Assembly (NCBI GenBank): GCA_019694595.1
Contig: JAIBBQ010000041.1
Span: forward strand, 1 to 37,468
Length of the DNA: 37,468 nucleotides
Direction: 5' to 3'
Origin: Myxococcaceae bacterium
GTDB lineage: Bacteria; Myxococcota; Myxococcia; Myxococcales; Myxococcaceae
The notes under the pieces are model-generated. The model ran no database searches. It was not told the DNA's origin and saw nothing but the letters and a program-made list of their open reading frames with translations. Below, piece after piece: positions 31,485-37,468 of this stretch (its first letter is position 1; each line of letters begins with the position of its first letter). The translations under genes and the position numbers were made by a program.

Positions 31485-33068
31485 TCAATAGAAGACGCGC
31501 GCCTCGAAGGTGAAGCGGTAACGAATCGGCAGCACCGAGTACTCGCTCACCTTGGCGCCCGAGCTGGGCCGGGTGGCGGCGAGCCCTTCGGGCCCGGGGA
31601 GCGGCAGGAAGCCGAGCGCCGAGAGCGTGAGCCACTCGGTGACGCTCCAGGAGATCGACGGCGTCCACACCGTGCTCAGGTCCTGCAGCGAGGTGATGAC
31701 CACCAGCTGGGCGGTGAAGTCGTCGTGGATGCGCGGCTTCTGGAAGGTGGCGAAGAGGTAGTGCTTGCCGATGGGCTCGAAGGAGAAGCGCTGCGGCACG
31801 CCGTCGGCCACCGCGGCGCCGGTGCCCGAGCCCAGGGTGGGAATCTTGTCGGGGGGAATGCCCATGGCCAGCGCCTGCTGGGCGAAGTCGAGGCCGGAGA
31901 CGTAGTCCTGGAACTGCTCCCGGCTGTAGCCGTCGGCCTGGTACAGGTACTCGAGCGACAGGAGCGAGTCGTCGCTGAACTGGCGGCGGGCCCCCACCAG
32001 CACCCGGGGGCGCAGGGCCGGGTCGTTCAGCAGCTTCTTCTCCACGAAGGGCGTGCCCTGGATGACGCAGCCCAGGACCGTGCTGGTGTCCTTGAGGCAG
32101 TCACCGTTGGCGAAGTCGCGGGTGCTGCCCGACTGGAAGAGCGCTTCCACGTGCAGCTCGTAGTCGGTGAAGAAGTAGCGGCTGAAGGACGCGCCCACGC
32201 GGAACTTCTTCTCGAACACGTCGTTGAAGCGGTTGCCGTACATCAACATCACGTTGAGGTCGGAGTCGAAGAGCAGCGCGTACATGCGCAGGATGGCCTG
32301 GTAGTGCGCCTGGCCGTCTTGCTGGTCCCACTCGGGCCAGGTGAGGAACTGGTACGGGATACCGGCGGCGGCCTTGAGCACCGAGGGGGCGAAGACGGCG
32401 CTGAAGGTGACGTACTCCAGCGGCACCTCGACGCGGGCGAGCCACACGCCGCTGCGCTGGCCGGTGGGGTCGGTGGGGTCCTTGCGGAGGTTCAGGACGT
32501 CGGTGGGGTTGTACGCAAACCCGCTGCCCCAGGTGAGGCGCTTCTTGCCGATGAGGAGGTTGAGCTCGGGGCGCACCTCGTGGAGCAGGTAGAGCTCGTT
32601 GATGGACAGGAAGGGCCGCGCGGCGGCGGTGTCGTGCGCGGCGAGCTCGACTTCCTCGCCGGTCAGGTCGCGTCCGCGGAAGTCGCCCGCGAGCTGCCCG
32701 ACGAGCGAGAGGTCGCTGGAGACGAAGGTGTGCCTGGAGACGTTCACCTTCACCTGGCCGTTGAGCTCGAGCAGCCCGGCGCGCTGCGGCTGGTCGTCGG
32801 TGGGCAGCAGCCACCCCAGGCGCGCGCGGTTGTAGGTGCCGCGCAGGAGCACGTACCCGGTGGTCTCGACGGTGTGGGGCGCATCGGGCTCGGCGGACAC
32901 TGCCGGCGCCGGGTCGGGCGCGGCGACGGCTTCCACCGGGGCGGCCTCGGGCGCGGGCTGCGTCTGCTCCGTGGCCGGCTCGGCCGCAGCCGCAGCGCCG
33001 GCGTCGAGGGCCTCCTCGCTGCCCGCGGCGAGCAGGGTCCCCAGGGAGATGGCGAGCGCCCAGCCCAT
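31485..33068 (-). CDS. predicted outer-membrane beta-barrel protein of the Lol-like operon
   Basis: The 527-aa protein has a signal peptide (MGWALAISLGTLLAAGSEEA), an Ala/Pro/Glu linker (about 25-70), and then about 450 residues of alternating amphipathic strands typical of a barrel (GYVLLRGTYNRARLGW, LNGQVKVNVSRHTFVSSDLS, RYFFTDYELHVEALFQSG). The C-terminus FTFEARVFY ends in an aromatic residue, as BAM substrates do. The GKKRLTWGSGFAYNPTDVLN segment recalls DUF1302/porin-like barrels. There is no known domain beyond that. It lies two bases after the LolA-like gene and before the ATPase, implying a dedicated outer-membrane partner for the transporter. The frame is open upstream through the LolA-like gene only as a shadow. 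Confidence 0.8.
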   Translation of the reverse strand: MGWALAISLGTLLAAGSEEALDAGAAAAAEPATEQTQPAPEAAPVEAVAAPDPAPAVSAEPDAPHTVETTGYVLLRGTYNRARLGWLLPTDDQPQRAGLLELNGQVKVNVSRHTFVSSDLSLVGQLAGDFRGRDLTGEEVELAAHDTAAARPFLSINELYLLHEVRPELNLLIGKKRLTWGSGFAYNPTDVLNLRKDPTDPTGQRSGVWLARVEVPLEYVTFSAVFAPSVLKAAAGIPYQFLTWPEWDQQDGQAHYQAILRMYALLFDSDLNVMLMYGNRFNDVFEKKFRVGASFSRYFFTDYELHVEALFQSGSTRDFANGDCLKDTSTVLGCVIQGTPFVEKKLLNDPALRPRVLVGARRQFSDDSLLSLEYLYQADGYSREQFQDYVSGLDFAQQALAMGIPPDKIPTLGSGTGAAVADGVPQRFSFEPIGKHYLFATFQKPRIHDDFTAQLVVITSLQDLSTVWTPSISWSVTEWLTLSALGFLPLPGPEGLAATRPSSGAKVSEYSVLPIRYRFTFEARVFY

Positions 33069-33070
33069 GG

Positions 33071-33790
33071 CTACTTGCCGAGGTCCGACTGCGAGAAGCG
33101 CTGCGGGGGGAGGTCGACGTTGAGCTTGAGGCTCTTCATCACCATCTCCGACTGCCGCGCCTTCACCAGCTCGTTGTGCATCACGATGCGGGTGGGGCGC
33201 ACGTAGCCCTTGTCGAGCTCCTTGTGCTCGAGGAACTCCGCGCTGCGGATGAGCTGGCCGCTGGTGCCGAAGTACTGGCCCTTGAGCGGCTGCTGGTCCT
33301 TCTTGCGGATCCAGAGGCGGATCTTGTCGTAGGCGGTCTCGGGGGACTTGGCCTTGAGCTCCATGCAGTAGGCGTCGGGCGAGTCGCTCTCGACGAGGGT
33401 GCCGGTGTAGTCGGCCTGGTAGTTCACCCGCAGCACGTCGGCGTTGTTGAAGTCGCCGCCCTGGAAGCTGTCGCGGTTGGCGAGGCGGGTCGCCCGCTTG
33501 AGGCTGGGCAGGTAGATCCACGAGTTGTCGCCGTTGCGGAGGATCTCCTGGCCCTTCACCGCGGCGGGGTCGGCGAACCACAGCCGGAACTTGTCGGCGT
33601 CGCGCTTGATGAACTTCATCACGTAGGTGCGGGTGCTGCCGTCTTCCCGCGTGGCGGTCATGGTGGTCTCCGCCTCGTAGGAAGCGGGGCCCATCACGTC
33701 GTCGTACTTCTTGAGCAGCTGCTCCACCGTGGGCTCGGCGGCGAGCACCGGGGCAGCGAGGAGGACGGCGGCGAGGAGCGAGGAACGCAT
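33071..33790 (-). CDS. LolA-like periplasmic carrier (outer-membrane lipoprotein-sorting family)
   Basis: The 239-aa protein has a signal peptide (MRSSLLAAVLLAAPVLAAE). The mature part matches the LolA-like outer-membrane lipoprotein-sorting family: EQLLKKYDDVMGPASYEAET, VMKFIKRDADKFRLWF, GDNSWIYLPSLKRATRLA, FQGGDFNNADV and a C-terminal PTRIVMHN strand. Such half-open beta-barrels carry acyl chains or lipoproteins across the periplasm. Upstream is AAAGGTCACC, a fair ribosome binding site. The permease gene ends 20 bases before it. Together with the permeases, ATPase and barrel it makes a continuous envelope-spanning path; the cargo is unknown. Confidence 0.88.
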   Translation of the reverse strand: MRSSLLAAVLLAAPVLAAEPTVEQLLKKYDDVMGPASYEAETTMTATREDGSTRTYVMKFIKRDADKFRLWFADPAAVKGQEILRNGDNSWIYLPSLKRATRLANRDSFQGGDFNNADVLRVNYQADYTGTLVESDSPDAYCMELKAKSPETAYDKIRLWIRKKDQQPLKGQYFGTSGQLIRSAEFLEHKELDKGYVRPTRIVMHNELVKARQSEMVMKSLKLNVDLPPQRFSQSDLGK

Positions 33791-33810
33791 GGGGTGACCT
33801 TTCTTTCGGT

Positions 33811-35034
33811 TCAGGCGCTGCGCAGGGCGTCGACGGGGTTCTGGCGGGAAGCGCGCCACGCCGGCCAGGCGGACGCGAGCACCGCGCCCAGGCAGGCGAC
33901 CAGCACCGAGCCCACCACGAAGCGCACGCTCACCGTGGGCTCGAGCATGGAATGGCCGCTGGTGCCGGGCAGCTCCATGGGAATGCCCTTGGCGGCGATG
34001 AGCGCCAGCGCGGTGCGCCCGATGACCGCGCCGGCCAGCGCCGCGAGCGAGCCCAGCACCGCGGCCTCGAGCATGAAGAGCGCGAGCACCTGGGCGCGGC
34101 GCACGCCGACCGCGAGCAGGGTGCCGATTTCCCGGACGCGTTCGAAGACGGTCATCATCATGGTGTTGGCGATGACGGTGAGCGCGATGATGAAGAGCAC
34201 CGCGGCGATGGCGCCCATCATGAAGTTCTGCCGGTTGATGACGTCGCGCACGAAGGCGTTGAGCTCCATCCACGTGTGGACCTCGTAGTCGGGCCCGAGC
34301 GTGGCCTGGAGCGCCCGGCGGGTCTCCTCGAGGCGGCTCAGGTCCTTCACGCCGACGCCGTACTCGGTGACGCGGCCTTCGAGGCCGATGAGCGCCTGCG
34401 CGGTGGCGAGCGGCACGGTGATGACCCGCTTGTTCTCGAACGGGAAGCTCGAGGTCGAGTAGCCCTTCACCGAGAGGTCGAGCGCGTTGCTGCGGCCTCC
34501 GGGGCTGGTGACCTGCACGCTCACCGTCTGGCCGAGCTTCAAGTCGAAGCTGTCGCCGAGCTCGTAGCCGACCAGCGCCGCGGTGGTGTCGCTCGGCTCG
34601 AGCGGGTGGCCGCCTTCCTTCACGCTGACGTTGGTGCGGGGGCAGGCTTCCTTCTCGTGCTCCAGGTCGAGCGCGCGGCCGACGAACATGGTCTGGGTGC
34701 GGCCGTTGGAGATGAGGCCGTTGAAGTTGAGGCGGCCGGAGACGCCGGTGACGTTGGGCACCGCGCGGATCTTCGCCAGCACCTCGGGCGTGTACGGCAT
34801 GTTGAGGCGGGTGGGCACCGCCTCGATGTTGTCCACGAAGCCCACGTGGTGAATCTGCAGGGCGCCCGAGCGGCCCTCGACCACGTCGGCGGTCATCAGC
34901 GCACCGGCGCCGTCGATGAAGCCGCGGAGCACCATCACCAGGATGACGGCCACCATGATGGCGAGCCCGGTGATGGCGCTGCGCCGCCGGTTGCGGCCCA
35001 CGTTGCGTACCGCGAGAGAAGGGAGTCGGCTCAT
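33811..35034 (-). CDS. FtsX/LolCE-type ABC transporter permease 2
   Basis: The 407-aa protein has the MacB-PCD/FtsX topology. One N-terminal helix (about 17-38, ITGLAIMVAVILVMVLRGFI) is followed by a large periplasmic domain (about 45-270). Three helices lie at the C-terminus, with the family signatures VFERVREIGTLLAVGVRRAQV and RQNPVDALRSA. It forms a heterodimer with the permease at 35031, whose stop it overlaps (ATGA). Cys in ACPRT (about residue 132) is the only notable Cys. Probable role: extracting a lipid or lipoprotein from the inner membrane for the LolA-like carrier. Confidence 0.92.
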   Translation of the reverse strand: MSRLPSLAVRNVGRNRRRSAITGLAIMVAVILVMVLRGFIDGAGALMTADVVEGRSGALQIHHVGFVDNIEAVPTRLNMPYTPEVLAKIRAVPNVTGVSGRLNFNGLISNGRTQTMFVGRALDLEHEKEACPRTNVSVKEGGHPLEPSDTTAALVGYELGDSFDLKLGQTVSVQVTSPGGRSNALDLSVKGYSTSSFPFENKRVITVPLATAQALIGLEGRVTEYGVGVKDLSRLEETRRALQATLGPDYEVHTWMELNAFVRDVINRQNFMMGAIAAVLFIIALTVIANTMMMTVFERVREIGTLLAVGVRRAQVLALFMLEAAVLGSLAALAGAVIGRTALALIAAKGIPMELPGTSGHSMLEPTVSVRFVVGSVLVACLGAVLASAWPAWRASRQNPVDALRSA

Positions 35035-36326
35035 GGGCTCTGCAAGGCCTCCACGGGGCGAAGGGCGGCCGCGCGCAGGGCGGGCCAGAGGGTGGCGAGC
35101 GCGGCGCCGACGGGGGCGCCCACCAGCGCAGCGAGCAGGAAGCGCGCGGTGATGAAGGGGCGCACGATGCTGGGCACGGTGGCGCCCGGCGACGGCAGGG
35201 GAATGCCCTGGTGGTTCAAGTACAGCGTGAGCAGCGAGCCCAGCACCACGCCCAGGCTGGCGCCGATGGTGCCGATGACCAGCCCCTCGAGAATGAAGAG
35301 GGTGACGATCTGCCGGCGCCGCATGCCGACCGCGAGCATGGTGCCGATTTCGCGGGTGCGCTCGAGCACCGTCATCAGCATGGCGTTCACCACCCCGAGC
35401 AGCACCACGGCGAGGAAGACGCCGCTGACGATGGAGAAGACGAAGTCCTGGGTGCCGGTGAGCGACTTGATGAAGGGGAACAGCTCGTCCCAGGTGTGGA
35501 CCTCGTAGTCGGGCCCGAGCTCGGCCTGGAGCGCGGCGCGCACGGTGGGCGCGGCCTCCAGCGGCTCCACCGCGAGCGCGTACTCGGTGACCCGGCCTTC
35601 CATGCGCAGGAGCTTCTGCGCGAGGCCCAGCGGCACCAGCCCGTTGCGCTTGTCGCCGGGCGAGAACGACGGGAGCGTGCCCGAGAGCATCACGTTCTCG
35701 CCGTTGAGCGCGCCGTCGCGGTCGCCGGCGAGGAGCGCGGTCTGCTGTTCCACCGGCGGCAGCGGCCTCGCCGGGTCGAGCAGCGGGGCCTCGAGGCCGG
35801 AAGCGAACTCGGCGTTGAGCACCACCTGCGAGGCCTGGGCGTCGGGGAACATGTGGCCCACGGTGACGAGCTCGGTGCGGCGGGGCGTCACCTTCGCCTC
35901 CAGCGCGGGGTCGACCGCGGTGGCGATGAAGAACGACGTCTTGCCCTGGTCGGCCTCGGGCAGCGGCGAGCCGTCGTCCGGCGGCGGCCGCTTGTCGGGG
36001 GTGCTCACCATGGCGCCGAACTCGATGCGCGGCGCGACGGCGGTGACGTGCGGCACCCTGGCGAGCCGCGCGCGGAACCCGGGGTCGTCGGCCATGTCCA
36101 GGGTGAGCGGCGAGCTGAGGACGTTCTTCACGTAGCCCGCGCGGTGCACCTGCACCGCCCCCAGCCGGCCCTGGATGAGGTTCTCGACCAGCACCCGCTG
36201 CTGGCCGTTGATGAAGCCGCGCAGGCCGACGAGCACCACCACGCCCACCACCAGCGCCACCAGGGTGATGGTGGTGCGGCGGCGGTTGCGGCGGAGGTTG
36301 CGGGAAGCGACCTTGAGGAGCGTCAT
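35031..36326 (-). CDS. FtsX/LolCE-type ABC transporter permease 1
   Basis: The 431-aa protein has the same layout as its neighbour. The N-terminal helix is at about 18-40 (TTITLVALVVGVVVLVGLRG), a periplasmic domain spans about 45-290, and three C-terminal helices carry VLERTREIGTMLAVGMRRRQI and ALRPVEALQSP at the end. The two permeases share many segments (for example LGPDYEVHTW in both), so they arose by duplication. The periplasmic domain has an extra loop (TPDKRPPPDDGSPLPEAD). It is the first transporter gene after tetR, with 46 bases between that contain an operator-like site. Confidence 0.92.
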   Translation of the reverse strand: MTLLKVASRNLRRNRRRTTITLVALVVGVVVLVGLRGFINGQQRVLVENLIQGRLGAVQVHRAGYVKNVLSSPLTLDMADDPGFRARLARVPHVTAVAPRIEFGAMVSTPDKRPPPDDGSPLPEADQGKTSFFIATAVDPALEAKVTPRRTELVTVGHMFPDAQASQVVLNAEFASGLEAPLLDPARPLPPVEQQTALLAGDRDGALNGENVMLSGTLPSFSPGDKRNGLVPLGLAQKLLRMEGRVTEYALAVEPLEAAPTVRAALQAELGPDYEVHTWDELFPFIKSLTGTQDFVFSIVSGVFLAVVLLGVVNAMLMTVLERTREIGTMLAVGMRRRQIVTLFILEGLVIGTIGASLGVVLGSLLTLYLNHQGIPLPSPGATVPSIVRPFITARFLLAALVGAPVGAALATLWPALRAAALRPVEALQSP

Positions 36327-36362
36327 CGGGGCCAGTGTGCCAGGGGAGGGGGGGAGGTCATG

Positions 36363-36376
36363 TGAACGAGCGTTAA
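36363..36376. promoter_or_regulatory. probable TetR operator before the transporter genes
   Basis: TGAACGAGCGTTAA at this site matches the tetR-upstream site TGAACGAACGTTCG at 11 of the first 12 positions. It lies about 40 bases upstream of the permease 1 start and overlaps the tetR stop codon. It could give the transporter genes their own regulated promoter. Sharing between the two regions, each upstream of a gene in this operon, is the main evidence. Confidence 0.55.
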
Positions 36377-36999
36377 GTTTTACTCATCGCTCGCCAGAAG
36401 AAGTCGACGTGCCGGTCGACGTCGCGGCGGAAGGCGCCGAGGTCGGGGGGGCCGGAAGCCATCACCAGGTGGAGCGCCCGGAGCATGATCAGCGGGCCCA
36501 TGAAGGCGGTGGTGGCGTCGGCGGCGTCGACGGGCGACTTCTCGAGGCGGATGAGCTCGCCGAGGACCCGCTGCATGCGGGAGCGGGCGAGGCTGATTTC
36601 CTGGCGCGGGTCGATGACCCCGAGCGCCGCGAGGCGGGGCCCTTCACCCATCATCAGCCGGGCGATCTTCTGTTCCTTCGGGGTCGCCCACAGCTCGACC
36701 AGCGTGCGCCCGATGAGCTTGAGGAAGGCCTTGCCGCCCTTGAGCTGCTTCACCACCGCCGGCACGTCGATGGCGTCGAGCTGGCGCGACTGCCCGGGCC
36801 CCAGCTCGTCGAGCAGCGCCCGGAGGATGGCTTCCTTGCTCTCGAAGTGGTGGTACAGCGCGCTCTCGCGCACGCCCACCGCCCTCGCGAGCTGGCGCAT
36901 CGACGCCCCCGCGTAGCCCCCTTGAGAGAACAGGTCGAGCGCGGCGTCCAGGATGAGCCGGTGGGTGTCCTTGGCGTCGGTCTTGGGCGGGCGGGCCAT
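36373..36999 (-). CDS. TetR/AcrR-family transcriptional regulator
   Basis: The 208-aa protein has an N-terminal TetR DNA-binding domain (about 12-60: ILDAALDLFSQGGYAGASMR, QLARAVGVRESALYHHFESK, EAILRALLDE) and an all-helical ligand domain with a C-terminal FFWRAM end. It is on the same strand as and directly upstream of the transporter operon. A palindromic site precedes it, so autorepression plus control of the export genes is likely. The ligand may be a lipid or the exported compound; nothing in the sequence identifies it. Confidence 0.93.
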   Translation of the reverse strand: MARPPKTDAKDTHRLILDAALDLFSQGGYAGASMRQLARAVGVRESALYHHFESKEAILRALLDELGPGQSRQLDAIDVPAVVKQLKGGKAFLKLIGRTLVELWATPKEQKIARLMMGEGPRLAALGVIDPRQEISLARSRMQRVLGELIRLEKSPVDAADATTAFMGPLIMLRALHLVMASGPPDLGAFRRDVDRHVDFFWRAMSKT

Positions 37000-37007
37000 G
37001 GGTTAAT

Positions 37008-37021
37008 TGAACGAACGTTCG
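37008..37021. promoter_or_regulatory. palindromic TetR operator upstream of tetR
   Basis: TGAACGAACGTTCG contains the perfect 10-base palindrome CGAACGTTCG (37012-37021) within an AT-rich patch (TTAATTG...ATAACC). It lies 8 bases upstream of the tetR ATG, in the expected promoter/leader region. A second, near-identical copy sits before the permease gene. Confidence 0.65.
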
Positions 37022-37113
37022 ATAACCTAACGGGTGCGGCCGGCGTTGGCAAGTGGGCCCCGGTTGATGCGTGCTAGGACCGTCGGCCGGGCCGGCAAGC
37101 ACGGGGTCTTCCC

Positions 37114-37468
37114 ATGAGATGGCGCGGGTTGGTGGTGGCGGCGGTGGCAGCGGTGGCGATGTCGGCGCCTGGCTGTAGCGGCGGCGCAGGCTCGAGTGGC
37201 GGCGGCGGCGGCGCGTCGAGCAGCGGCGGCGGCACGGCGAGCAGCGGCGGCGGCACGGCGAGCAGCGGTGGCGGCACGGCGAGCAGCGGCGGCGGCGCGG
37301 CGAGCAGCGGCGGTGGCGCGTCGAGCAGCGGCGGCGGCACGGCGAGCAGCGGCGGTGGCAGCAGCACCACGTACATCGGGGGCGAAGGCTCGCTGCGCGG
37401 GGGCTACGGGTGCAACGCGCCGGCGGCGACCTGCTCGGCTCCGGCGGAGTACCAGGTGTCGGTGTCCT
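37114..37468 (+). CDS. SGGG-repeat lipoprotein, 5' part (continues beyond window)
   Basis: ATG at 37114 opens a frame that runs to the window end (118 codons). MRWRGLVVAAVAAVAMSAPGC is a lipoprotein signal (lipid Cys 21). After SGGAGSSGGGGG comes a stalk of seven 7-residue units (S/A)SSGGG(T/A), then the start of a globular part (YIGGEGSLRGGYGCNAPAAT). It is organised like the lipoprotein at 29257, with a Gly/Ser stalk between lipid anchor and a Cys-containing domain, but its functional domain is outside the window. It is divergent from tetR, with 114 bases between them holding the TetR operator. Confidence 0.75.
   Translation, partial: MRWRGLVVAAVAAVAMSAPGCSGGAGSSGGGGGASSSGGGTASSGGGTASSGGGTASSGGGAASSGGGASSSGGGTASSGGGSSTTYIGGEGSLRGGYGCNAPAATCSAPAEYQVSVS
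37216..37362 (+). repeat. 21-bp in-frame tandem repeat (7 copies) coding for (S/A)SSGGG(T/A)
   Basis: Seven 21-base units with few differences lie inside the truncated lipoprotein gene. All are in frame, so copy-number change alters only stalk length. The unit differs in length (7 against 6 residues) from the stalk repeat at 29398, so the two arose separately. Confidence 0.88.

Noticed and set aside
1..37468. Intrinsic terminators at the short hairpins found after several genes
   Set aside because: None is followed by a T-run, so they are listed only as weak candidates; Rho-dependent ends are more likely in such GC-rich DNA.
1..37468. tRNA, rRNA, insertion sequences, prophage or integrase genes
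   Set aside because: No tRNA-like cloverleaf, rRNA segment, transposase or integrase motif was seen on either strand.

Overview
The window is about 37.5 kb of very GC-rich DNA with dense gene packing, frequent GTG/TTG starts and many 1-4 base start/stop overlaps. Ala/Pro/Gly-rich linkers, poly-(SGGG) lipoproteins, a MYXO-CTERM-like C-terminal anchor and a class I dihydroorotase of the QVH type all point to a myxobacterium-like member of the Myxococcota. That placement is inferred from protein character only. The organism respires oxygen, since the core of the window is a terminal oxidase locus.

Region 1 (1-7.2 kb) is housekeeping and signalling: a small membrane protein, dihydroorotase (pyrC-like), a secreted phosphodiester glycosidase, a HAD phosphatase, an FHA-GAF-class III nucleotidyl cyclase overlapping an isoaspartyl peptidase/asparaginase, and a DUF4395-thioredoxin fusion.

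Region 2 (7.2-23.3 kb) is a respiratory supercluster, all on the + strand. It runs: a monohaem cytochrome c; a Sco1-cytochrome c-YHS triple fusion; a dihaem lipoprotein cytochrome c; a 39-aa membrane peptide; aa3-type oxidase subunits II, I, III, IV and a second subunit III-like protein; a small CPVCG membrane protein; a second Sco-like protein; and alternative complex III (actA-F) closed by a 51-aa membrane peptide. ACIII oxidises quinol and passes electrons to the oxidase. Oxidase subunit II lacks the cytochrome c domain seen in caa3 enzymes, and a domain of that type sits instead at the C-terminus of ActE. This suggests a hard-wired ACIII-oxidase supercomplex. The 218-base region upstream (7212-7429) is rich in palindromes.

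Region 3 (23.3-30.8 kb) is accessory: an unknown protein, DoxX convergent with an ECF-type sigma factor carrying an HX3CX2C motif, a small membrane protein, a CPBP protease, short hypothetical genes, a 17-bp tandem repeat array (14.6 copies), a secreted helical protein, and a lipoprotein with a (AASGGG)8 stalk, disintegrin-like Cys repeats and a DUF1554-like C-terminus.

Region 4 (30.8-37.1 kb, - strand) is a six-gene operon: TetR regulator, two FtsX/LolCE-type permeases, a LolA-like periplasmic protein, a predicted outer-membrane beta-barrel and a LolD-type ATPase. Two near-identical operator-like sites lie before tetR and before the first permease. The set looks like a complete inner-to-outer-membrane lipid or lipoprotein export route. 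The window ends inside another SGGG-rich lipoprotein gene.

The two best candidates for undescribed biology are the rewired ACIII/oxidase locus with its small membrane proteins and Sco-cytc-YHS fusion, and the TetR-controlled Lol-like export operon with a dedicated barrel.
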